DNA of 64,000 nt from Stratiolaelaps scimitus (Eukaryota; Arthropoda; Arachnida; Mesostigmata; Laelapidae), in assembly GCA_019614645.1 (NCBI GenBank), contig JABWDB010000021.1:3038001-3102000 (forward strand), in the 5' to 3' direction. Positions 37,335-49,000 of the stretch are shown here, in pieces (position 1 is the first letter of the stretch; the number at the start of each line of letters is the position of its first letter). The translations under genes were made by a program, and so were the position numbers. The notes beneath the pieces are model-generated. The model ran no database searches, was not told where the DNA came from, and saw only the letters and a program-made list of their open reading frames with translations.

Positions 37335-40300
37335 CTACCTGTGGCCTCAAAGATGGTATAAGAATTAGTAGCGAAAAACCGCACATTCATCATGTTTTGT
37401 TGTATGACTGCAGAAAAGATAACACTGCCGTAGCAACGTCTCGAAATTTCACTCAGGTGTACAAGGGCAAGGATACCTTCCAATCGCTCATTCAGCGTTA
37501 TGCAAACTTGGCATGCAAAATAAGCTCTGTAGGCGAGCTTCATACATAGCTCCGTGCTATATTCTTGGTGGGACAATGGAGGACCTATCTACTTTGAGCA
37601 TCTACAACAAGGAGAGGACATCAACACTGGGTCAACTTAATCGGGTTCAGGAAAAACTGGTCAATACACTTCCTAACGTCATCAACAAGAAGGGGTATTG
37701 TTTTACCACTCTCTAATTCGAGTTCAACCAGCTTAAACAAATCGTGGCGTAGGCCGAACCACCCTGAGCTCCCTCCGAGAAAACAACTTCACCAAATAAC
37801 TAATGAACACGTATATAAATTCAGTAGTGAGCCAAGGTAAAACCTCCCCGAGTTTTTGGAATCCGCCTATTTAAGGTAGCTAATTCAGGTAGGTAGGTAA
37901 TTCATTCGATACGTGGATGTGCCATCACCCATAATTGCTGAAGGTGGCGAAAACCTAGGCGTTTCTTTTTCGGAAGGACTTAACCTTATAGCCACTGAGC
38001 CGAATGTTTACATACATAATCAATTTCACTTACTAATAGTAACAACTGGCCTGTTCTAGTTGTTGGGTATTTTTTTATTATCGCAGTCACCTTATACTAA
38101 GCAGACTTGCCAACTCGATTCGTGACGGTGGACGTATTGGGGACGGTCCACTTTTAGGACTCTTCGGGCCTACCACAATATCCCTTGAATGCGGGAACAA
38201 GTTTTTTAGTGTGGATTGAAAAGTAGAATGGCCTGTCTATAAGAACATCTACAGGGAAATCGATTTCCGCACAGCAGAGAGCATACACCTTCTGAGCAGT
38301 CGCTGCCGAAGCTTTAGTGCATTTTTCGTTCACCTCAACGATGCCTTGATGGATTATTTCGTCTATCCCAAGATCCTTGTTCATCTGCAATTTGGGTGAG
38401 GACTATTAGACCAAGCGAATAATTGCTGTGGGCGTCCCCTTTGTGCCAAGTTTTACTAATAAATGAATAGAAAATGATTTCCAAAACTCCCATAGAAACA
38501 AGGAGCAAACGCAGACGAATTCACACGATCTCCTCCTCGAAGTTTGTTTTCCTCATTTTGTTTCCATTTATCCGATGCAATTAGCTATGTTATCAATCAG
38601 TGACAGCTGACTTGATGACTGCTTTTCATTCAGCATTCGATGTTGTTATTTTCAACGATTTATGAATTCAGCCTCCTTCTGAGTTCTACCCCTCAGGTAT
38701 TTTACTCTTTCTGAATTCTATTTGCCAAGTATTTTAAATCTCGTTGTAAAAATTGCGGTAATTGTTGCCTTGTTGATAACGACGACGTATAGCTAAAATA
38801 ATGGAAACAGCAAACTCATCTATTAAAGGATAATTGGCCACCAAAATCTTCGACGAAATCCTTCAATCAATGACATAATTTTATTGCTATGACGATTATA
38901 AATAGAACAACAGATCTCCCGGTTTCCGCAAGTCAACATATCGTGACTTTCGGTAACGATATCAGCGAGAAAGGCAGTCTGGGGCAAAATGACTAAAATA
39001 CAGAAGAAAGGGAGGTGATAATAAAGTGACGTGCACTTATACTCAAAAAGATTTTATTATTTCACCAATTTATATATCGATATATACGAGTTATATGTGA
39101 GTGATCGATTTAATATTAGATGACATGCATAAATCATGGTTATCATTAAACTTAAAATTTCATAAATAAGCGACTGCGTTTTTATATCATCGAACTCGTC
39201 TATACGATGTTATTGTCGTACATTTGCCAGTGATCCTTAGCAGCCCAAATAGTATTCGAGTCTATGTCACAATAGAAATCCTAACATGAATAACACGTTG
39301 GAGAGGAAGAGCACAGAAGAAGATCTTTCTTCAAGGCTCCAGGCAAACACCGTTGAACGAAGGAACGTCGCCACTTGAATGAATGGCGAAATAAAAAGAT
39401 CGGTCAATGTTTATCCTAATTGGCTCTTCCACTCTACGCCCAGGAGCGCAACGTAGTGCCAGGATAACTGCGGTAGCAGCAGCCGCTTCCGTCCCCTTCT
39501 GATCGACATCGACAACTGCCTGATGGATCACATCCGACACAACGCACGCGGCACCGATCTGCAACGTGATTGCAGACACTGATCAACTTAAAAGTGGTTC
39601 TTGCTTTTGTGTTGAGGTCCCTCAGCTTCTGGAATGGACTAGATGCTTTGCAATCATATGCGGAAGGAATATCCTGGTTGACAAAAATTGATGATGATTC
39701 TTATAGCTACGATCGGTTGTCTCTTATAATGTCATTTTGGCTAAACGCTAATCATGTAACTCTAGATACAGGTTGGTTTCGACCGAACATGAAACCGACA
39801 GCGTTTGGTAAACAGAAGGATATGCCAAAGGCATTAAAAACACGTCGATATTGTCCTGTCGAAAGCGAAAGCTGAATTTTGCCGTTTGAGTAATTATAAA
39901 CCCAATTTACCGTGATATGTTATTGTAGTACACCCGAATCTTAACCACGAACCTATGTAGAAGATGTTTCAGCTCGCCTATGGTCCTAGATAATGACAAG
40001 GCAGGTTCAAAACCAAATCATTTACCGACTTTCGCTGAACTCTGCCCATTGAAAATAGAGTGAATATAGTGCAATATAAGTTTACTTAATTAACGGAAGT
40101 GAAGTTCTTACAACGATTCACTAGATCACCGTAACATGGCGTGTTACACATACTGCATTTGCAATTTTCAATTCGCTATTGAATTAAATCTCGTTCATAT
40201 TTGAAATCATGCAATCAATCTGACAATTTTCCCCGTTTTCGTGATGGAAGATGTAACAACAGCTGGTTAATGGCCAGACAACTAAAAATCTAGCTCCTCA

Positions 40301-43061
40301 GGGCCTGATGTGAACACTGTTGAAGGCGGGGACGTCGCCACTCGAGTGAATGGTGAAATAAAAGGGCCGGTCTACCTCAATCACAATCTCGAGTATCTTC
40401 GACATATCGCATATATATTCAAGTGGGAACTGATTTCTCGATACCTTGTTGATTGACTATCCCCGATCATTCTTGTATCACTATCGTAAGGTATGTAATA
40501 CACATCAGCGAACGCTGCAAAATTGATCAAACGACGTTATTCACATAATCAACGAATAGCCAAGCGAAATAGTTCCGAATTTTTCCTTCGCTCATTTCTG
40601 TGGAGTCACCATTCGGCAGAAGTTACAAGGCAAATAGATCGATATTCATACAGAAGCACGACAGTGCAGTGAACACCCAGATGTCAGAAGAAAGACAGAA
40701 TGCATCGCTTATATAGGCGTGTAAGCTTCGTATTAGCCTGAGTCGTACAAGCATTTTCCCGGATTGGAAACCTACTTTTGCCCGTCCCCGGGCTGTACAT
40801 ACCACATATATATAAGGCTGACCCAAAAAAACGCACACATAAATTTCACTATCGGCTAAACTAAGTGAGTTAAAACAAAGATTTTTTAGTATGAGTTAGA
40901 GGTATGCACCTATTTTATTTATACACAGGTCCCAGAGTTCTGGCAGCCTTCTGACTGCTAGGTATGCACTATTTCTATTCCCATTTATAACTTCGTTATT
41001 TAAGACCTCTCGGAGCAATCGATGTTTGCATACCCTTGGCCGCCTATAGGGGCCGCTCTCTTTAATTGATAGAAGCAACCATAGTCACACAGGCTTAAAT
41101 CAGGAGAACAGGGGGGGGGTGACGCCACTCAATCTTGTTGGTCTTAAGCCAGGACGTAATGTCATCGCTACGATGTGCCCTAGCATTGTCATAAAGCAAC
41201 TGCACTCGGCGATTTGTGCTTTGCTCCTGCTGTTATTCAGGAGTCCCTTCAAGAACTCGAGATATCGAGCCGAGTCTCTTTTTGTTGCTAGCTGACTCTC
41301 AGCTGTCCCCCGGCCTCTGCGGACTCCCGAACCTGGCAAGAATCAAAAAATTCTCCGCGTCTGGCAGGATTTGAACCTGAACATATATGTCCCTCGTGTC
41401 TCGCAATCTAAGACACTCACCACTAGACCATCCAGACGACTAGAGTCGTTTGTAGCCAGAAACATAACCGTCCAAGTCACCGGGCCCAAATTCACCCATG
41501 GTTCGCACACAAATGGTAGGATTGTAATATATCATATGTACGCCGCGAAGGCACAGATTTTATTTTCGCCGTTATTCGAGTGAACTCAATTATTCAATAC
41601 CTGATCCTGGTGCCGGACAGGCACCTGTCAATATCTGATCCTGTGCGGAAATGTGTAAGCACTTAGCCGGAGGTACAGTATGAGTATACATAACTCATAT
41701 AATAGTAGCCATCACTGGAGCGAGAGCAGAGACAGGGCTCTTCAGGGCTCGACGCAAACACCGTTGAAGGAAGTAACGTCGCCACTTGAATGGATGGCGA
41801 AATAAAAAGCTCGATTAATGCTGAGTTTAACCAGCTCCTCCGCAGGCCTAAAACAGCGTGCCCGCAAACGAATTGCAGCAACGGCTGATGCTACGGTTCC
41901 TTTTTCATCGGCCTCGACGACCGCTCGATGGATCACGTCCGATACATTTTCCAAATCGCTGACCTGCAAAATTTGTTTGTATCTCGTAACGAGCGTTTGT
42001 TTGGCGAGCACTCGCCCATTAACCTGAGTAAACACATATCTACATATGCATTTGCTTCTACTCGAATTTCATTCGGACTCCGTTTTTGGTGCATTATTTG
42101 TTATTGTGGATGAACACATTGAATGACGGACTTATTGTGTCCTTTCGTACAGTAAACCAACAGCCTGCCCTTGTCTCGCTAGCTAACCCACACCCAACAA
42201 GCTGCTGTGGTCATAGGTCATCTCAGCAGAGGAGACACACAGGGCGCGCTGTGATGCGAGGTCACTAATTCTATACAAAAATAAACACATTTCAACTATT
42301 CGTTTTTATTTCTATTCATCAATTTCAGCACTTTGATACATATGTCTTAGTTGGGTCAACCGTCAATTATACCAAGGTTCTCTACTATAGATGTTCCGTT
42401 CTTGGGGCATGGGTCTTCTTGGACCTAAGGCGCATAGCACACTCCAGCGAACGTCGGTGTCATATGCTCTGAGCTTCCAAGGACGACAGAGTAGTAGAAC
42501 GGTCGATCGAGGTCTACGTAGTCACAAGGAGCTGCGCCTTTCATCATCACGATGGCGGTTGCAGCCGCAGCGGCGGTGCCCTTTTCGTCAACCTCGATAC
42601 AAGCTTGATGGATCACAGAGGATACTGCTACTTGCGGCACCACCTGGAGGGATTTAGACACCGGAAGACGAAGGTTGAGTTCAGGGAGGAACGACGTGAC
42701 GCAGTTTTGTGCCGGCTCAGTCTTTATGGGAATACTGGATGATTTCGGCAGCACCGAACACACTTCTGGGGTGGCAGCATCCTCAGGCAGAGAGCGTCTA
42801 CTTGTATAGGGATCAACTCCATAGAATGCTGCTACAGTCGATTAAGGTTGAACAAGATCGAAGTAGGTTAATCTTTTCGCGGCATCTCCGCGGTTTATGT
42901 AGTAGAAACTTGTGGAGTATTAAAGCGTTTCGGTCGATAAGGAGTCGCTTGAATGAGTGTGTGGCTGCTTGCCACGAGTTTACTACTCCGATAAATGCCA
43001 CGTAACGACGAAGTATAGGTGCTTCACAAAACTTAGTGCAGGTCGGGCGAAGGAAGACGTT

Positions 43062-43097
<36 letters not shown>

Positions 43098-46000
43098 TAG
43101 AATATAAATACAATATAGTGCAGGTTATTGGTCGAATGCAGGAGCCTAATGCAGGAATCATTACTTGTCATTATTTTATTAGTTATTAATTAAATAGTCT
43201 TGTTGCAGATCTTGTCGACAATTACATCGATAATAAGTACGTTAGTCATTTAATCTCCCTCACATTCAGTATCGCATTAATACTCACGCGCTAACTAAGC
43301 TCCAATTATCGCAACCGATAGAAAGAAATAAATAGAGATAAATGCATCCAACAGTGGAGATTCATCGTCCCTACCCTTCATTCGTACTGGAATAATGTAA
43401 CTAGTCCTAAAAGCAAAGCGGTCACAATGGACAAGAACGTATACCGCTGCTCATCGGATTAGTACAGAATTTCCGCAGAGAAGGCTGCTTGGCTAAATGA
43501 TGGGTAAATAGAATAGTGAGCCGGTTTAGTGATTGGTCTTCCACCACGAAGTCAGTAGTCATTCCCACAGTACCCAAGTCGAGGGGCATGGTCTGCATGA
43601 GCATTCTTCGTTAAAAGGAGAAAGCATTTGAATAAGCAATTTCGGCTCAATATTTTGCGGAGAGGAGCAAACTGAATACAGATTCGAAGTCGATATCATA
43701 GAATGAAGGAACTGGTCCTTCATTCACTTGACGGCAAAGGATTTCCAAGTATGCCCTACGTGTGTTGCTAGTTTTGATTGGTAACATCATTCACTTACCG
43801 CCAAATTGTTAACTATTGAGTAACATGTGCTATCATCCAATTGAGATCCACTAATTCAATCGTTGAAACGTATTATCGGCGTCTCCATTCTATACGTTTC
43901 GTTTTCCATGGATTTAATAGGAACTCGAGAGAATACGGCCACCTGCCTCACCACTATATATTAAAGGACGAGACCCAATCCGAGTTGAGAAGAATTTATA
44001 CGTAATCATTTATTGCCAAGACAAGTAAATGACAAATTAGTGGATGTCATCTAAAGGAAGCCCACTGTCTACGTATGTTGTATGTCACTTCTTAGAGAGT
44101 GGCGCAGATTCCCTTAAAAGCTGAAACGTGCGTTGCCGTGTGGATGGCAAAGTAGAACGGTCTATCGATGCTGACGTTAATGGGATCTTCCTGCTCCAGA
44201 CAGCAGCCAAACATCATTACCATAGCGGTCGCAGCAGCTGCTTCAGTTCCTTTCTCATTCACCTGGACCAGGGCTTGATGGACTACCTCAGATACCTGTA
44301 CTTCTCTGGCAATCTGCAATTTGGGCGAAATCTCCGACGATTAGACCAGGTGCGGAATTGATGTAAGGGCGATCACCAGATCACCGCAAGCCGTTATCTA
44401 GGATTCGTTCAGAGCAACTACCCTTGAAAAGGAATTTCGGAATAGTGATTTCGATCAGGGACGCTCGTTGTTAAGCAAAAGAACAATACTGTCCAGAAAA
44501 ATCCCAGCCTAGAAGGCACTGCGATTTCCGGTCATACTTCAAAATACTAGTATGTGGAAATTCGAGCAAGCCAGGAATCTGTTTCCTGTAGAATTTTGTG
44601 CTAATGGCGAACGACAAACAAAACGCGATAATTATTCATATTCGATTAGATACATCGAATAACCAAAGAGACAATCATCGGGATCGCAACTATGACTGCA
44701 GTGAACACACGGAAACTCCACTTACGAAAACACCCAAATCTTCATGGACTGCAGCAACTAGCAAACACGAACAAAACCACAGTTCGGCACTAAAAAAAAT
44801 CCCATATTCTCTCGTCCGCTGCCAACCACTAAATGAAACCAAGAAACGAATTTAACCAAGTTAGATCTGTTTCAAAAATATTTTCACATACAGTATCAAT
44901 CAAACGTTGTCACTCTGATGCACTTGAATGCAATACTATTATATGTATGTCCTGCTTGGAATAAAGTGAGACGGCAAGGTATCGAGTGACGCTACAATGA
45001 ACGAAGAAACGAGTTATAACAAGCGAAACTAATATATATATATCTATATATATATATATATATATATATAGATGTGTGCAGTGCTACGAGGCACCATCAG
45101 TTGGAAGAGTTTCGTTTATAAACGAAGAAAATCAGGCTGGCTCGTTCGGAACGGTCATTTTGGTTTGATAACGGTAACTACCTGTGGCCTCAAAGATGTT
45201 ATAAGAATTAGTAGTAAAAAACCGCACATTCGTCATGTTTTGTTGTATGACTGCAGAAAAGATAATACTGCCGCAGAAACGTCTCCAAATTTCACTCAGG
45301 TATACGAGGGCGAGCCAACGCACGTGGGAAACATTTTTCAAAAAATTTCGACCTGAACGACTGTCCAATGTCTGAAAGGACTTCTCTGGTTGACAACGAC
45401 ATCATCCGTGACAAGACCCACGAAACGCCCACGATTACCATTCGAGAACTGGCAGAATAACCTGCGGTCGCCATAGCAGCCGCTCATTCAGCGTTATGCA
45501 AACTTGGCATGCAAAATAAGCTCTGTAGGCGAGCTTCATACATAGCTCCGTGCTATATTCTTAGTGGGACAATGGAGGACCTATCTACTCTGAGAATCTA
45601 CAACAAGGAGAGGACATCAACACTGGGTCAACTTAATCGGGTTCAGGAAAAACTGGTCAATACACGTCCTAACGTCATCAACAAGAAGGGGTATTGTTTT
45701 ACCACTCTCTAATTCGAGTTCAACCAGCTTAAACAAATCGTGGCGTAGGCCGAACCACCCTGAGCTCCCTCCGAAAAAACAACTTCCCCAAATAACTTAT
45801 GAACACGTAAATAAATTCAGTAGTGAGCCAAGGTAATACCTCCCCGAGTTTTTAGAATCCGCCTATTTAAGATAGCCATGCATTCGATACGTGGATGTGC
45901 CATCACCCATCCTTGCTGAAGATGGCGAAAACCTACGCGTTTCTTTTTCGGAAGGACTTAACCTTATAGCCACTGAGCCGAATGTTTACATACATAATCA

Positions 46001-49000
46001 ATTTCACTTACTAATAGTAACAACTGGCCTGTTCTAGTTGTTGGGTATTTTTTTATTATCGCAGTCACCTTATACTAAGCAGACTTGCCAACTCGATTCG
46101 TAACGGTGGGCGTATTGGGGACGGTCCACTTTTAGGGCTCTTCGGGCCTACCACAATATCCCTTGAATGCGGGAACAAGTTTTTTAGTGTGGATTGAAAA
46201 GTAGAATGGCCTGTCTATAAGAACATTTATAGACAAATAGAAATCCCCACAGCAGGCAACCATCAACATATGGGCAGTCGCTGTCGAAGCTTCAGTGCCT
46301 TTTTCGTTCACTTTAACAATGCCTTGATGGATTATTGCATCTATCTGAAGATCCTTGTTCATCTGCAATTTGGGTGAGGACTATTAGACCAAGCGAATAA
46401 TTGCTGTGGGCGTCCCCTTTGTGCCAAGTTTTACTAATAAATGAATAGAAAATGATTTCCAAAACCCCCATAGAAACAAGGAGCAAACGCAGACGAATTC
46501 ACACGATCTCCTCCTCGAAGTTTGTTTTCCTCATTTTGTTTCCATTTATCCGATGCAATTAGCTATGTTATCAATCAGTGACAGCTGACTTGATGACTTC
46601 TTTTCATTCAGCATTCAATGTTGTTATTTTCAACGATTTATGAATTCAGCCTCCTTCTGAGTTCTACTCCTCAGGTATTTTACTTTTTCTGAATTCTATT
46701 CGCCAAGTATTTTAAATCTCGTTGTAAAAATTGCGGTAATTGTTGCCTTGTTGATAACGACGACGTATAGCTAAAATAATGGAAACAGCAAACTCTGTTA
46801 AAGGATAATTGGCCACCAAAATCTTTAACGAAATCCTTCAATCCATGACAATTTTATAGCTATGACGATTATAAATATAATAACAGGTCTTCCGGTTTTC
46901 GCAAGTCAATATATTGTGACTTGCAGAAACGATATCAGCGAGAAAGGCAGCCAAGGGCAAAGCCAAGCCGCTATTGATATATCAGTCCTTTATGTCTCCT
47001 TCTGAATTGTGTTTACCAGACACTCTGAAAGAGCCGGACATGGTCTTATACTATGCAGTATCGCACCACCGTAGAGCTTATATTATCAACAAAAATTATA
47101 GGATATCTCACAGCCAGAGAGGCTCGATGGTACAGCTGGAAACGTATATTTACTAATGGGCGGTTTAGATTTGAGAAATAATTAAGGTGAGTCCACTCCC
47201 GTAACCTGCTCGAAATGCCAGCAACGTCTCAGCACCTAGAAACAGAGCTTGTATATGAAGACCGATTGTGCGATATATAGCAGGTGCATATTCCTGTGTG
47301 GCCTCGGGGAGGTGTAGATTTGGATAATACAACCTTAATACGGATATGTACTGAGAAATGTCTGGCGGAAGGGGGGCTGAGGGCGTTTCGGCCGCAAACG
47401 GAGAAGTCGCAACCCGTGTATTAAACAAACACCATCTATCTGTCCATGTAGGTACCCAGAACACTTCACTTGTGTAATACGTCTGTTCACATAGACAAGT
47501 TCCATCCTATAGCTGTGCCGAATCTTCCTAGTTCGTATAGTTGATACCCTCCACTAGTCAAGTTGCTTGACCGGGCTTGGGTTAGTGCACTCACACGGCC
47601 TTCTTTTCAGAGAAGACTTACCCGAGAACCTATCCACCCTACTTCGCCAAAGCCGAAAAAAATCTGACCGAAAGGAAGAACCAAGCCCTATGCTGCGATA
47701 TTAGTAAAAACTCGGTGACTTAAAAACACATTGAAATATAATAACTTACTATCGTTTACTATAGCGGACCCAAGTACTGAATTGCACTTTACTTACAAAA
47801 TGGATATGAATTGATCAGAATATCATTGGTCGAGTTATTATTGATTGCCACTGATGAGTTTAAGGAATACACGTCATACGAAGATTAGCATACGTAAATA
47901 TAATCGGTATATAATGCACGTAACAAATTTTTTTTGCAGTTTGGAGGGTTCGCCTATTCAATCCTCGCGATTCTATCATACATATATTATTATATATATA
48001 GAAGAACATAGGTCAAATGGAGTCGACTGATTGTGAATGTTTTTGCTTCAACGTAAGAAAAACAAAGGAAAATGAATCTTGTACCTAGTTACAAGTGGCC
48101 TTGTTTAAATACCTCAAGCAGCTTACACGTAGCACTAAAATTCAGGGCGACAACCAGCTTAAATTTAAAACAAAGGGAATGCTTATGTCTACTGAATTTA
48201 GCTGGATACCAGGAGAGCAGAGCTACTCTTTTGTTTCGTAGACGAGCCATTGATGATACGTTGAGGCATTGAAACAGAGCATTTCCACACATGGTAGATT
48301 AATGATGATGCGCTATTTGATATCAGCTTCCTCGTGAGGGGCACGGCAGATACCACTGAAGAGAGTGAGATGTCCTGAGTGATGAATCGAAAAGACGAAA
48401 GGCCGGTCAACCTGAACCTCAATGAACTCCTCTGGCTCCATGTCCATCGAATAACAGCACACTCGGATGGCGGTTGCGGCTGCTGCTTTAGTGCCTTTTT
48501 CGTCAACGACAACTGCAGCTTTATGCGCGATGTCCGAAACATATAGAGGCGGAACCGTCTGCGGTAGGAACAACATCAGCAGCCAAATTACCAGAACAAC
48601 AACAATACGATAAATATTGTGCGTAGCACAACCGCCACAACAGTAACTCGAGGGACGAGAGAAACGGCAATACCAAAAAGAGGTACAAGTAGCACTATAA
48701 TGGATGCAAAAACATTGTTCTTAGAGGAAGGAATCCACTCAGGGTCTCCATATCTACTCTGTTTACATCTCGCCTAACTGCGCCCCTCAGGTGTACTTCG
48801 GTTTCCTGGCTGACCTGAAAGAGGCGATCCGAGGGAATGGGCACCAAATGGGGCTGATCGTGGCGGGTGACTTCAATGCTAAGCATCTTACGTGGGGGTG
48901 CAACAAAACCAACAGTGAGGGGAGGCAGCGGTCACGGATCTGCGGCTGGGGAATACCTCGGGCGCTACCTGCTTCCAACAGGGTCACTCGTCCACCTTGG

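Larger units (their letters stand above)
32130..38985. repeat. Tandem segmental duplication, copy A (cassettes 3-7)
   Basis: Sequence from about 32130 to 38985 is repeated next to it at 39065-46960. Matching pairs: 32413 with 39331, 33597 with 41742, 34285 with 42425, 35539 with 44092 and 38154 with 46132. Intron sequence is also alike, for example the blocks before the first pair and after the last. Copy A is shorter on the left (no pseudo-cassette or mariner) and longer inside because of a LINE at 36098-37110. Confidence 0.92.
39065..46960. repeat. Tandem segmental duplication, copy B (cassettes 8-12)
   Basis: Directly follows copy A with the same order of cassettes and introns. It is longer: about 0.85 kb around 39840-40735 with a truncated cassette and a mariner relic at about 40814-41342 are not in copy A, while the LINE is missing. 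Cassette spacing otherwise matches closely. Confidence 0.92.
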
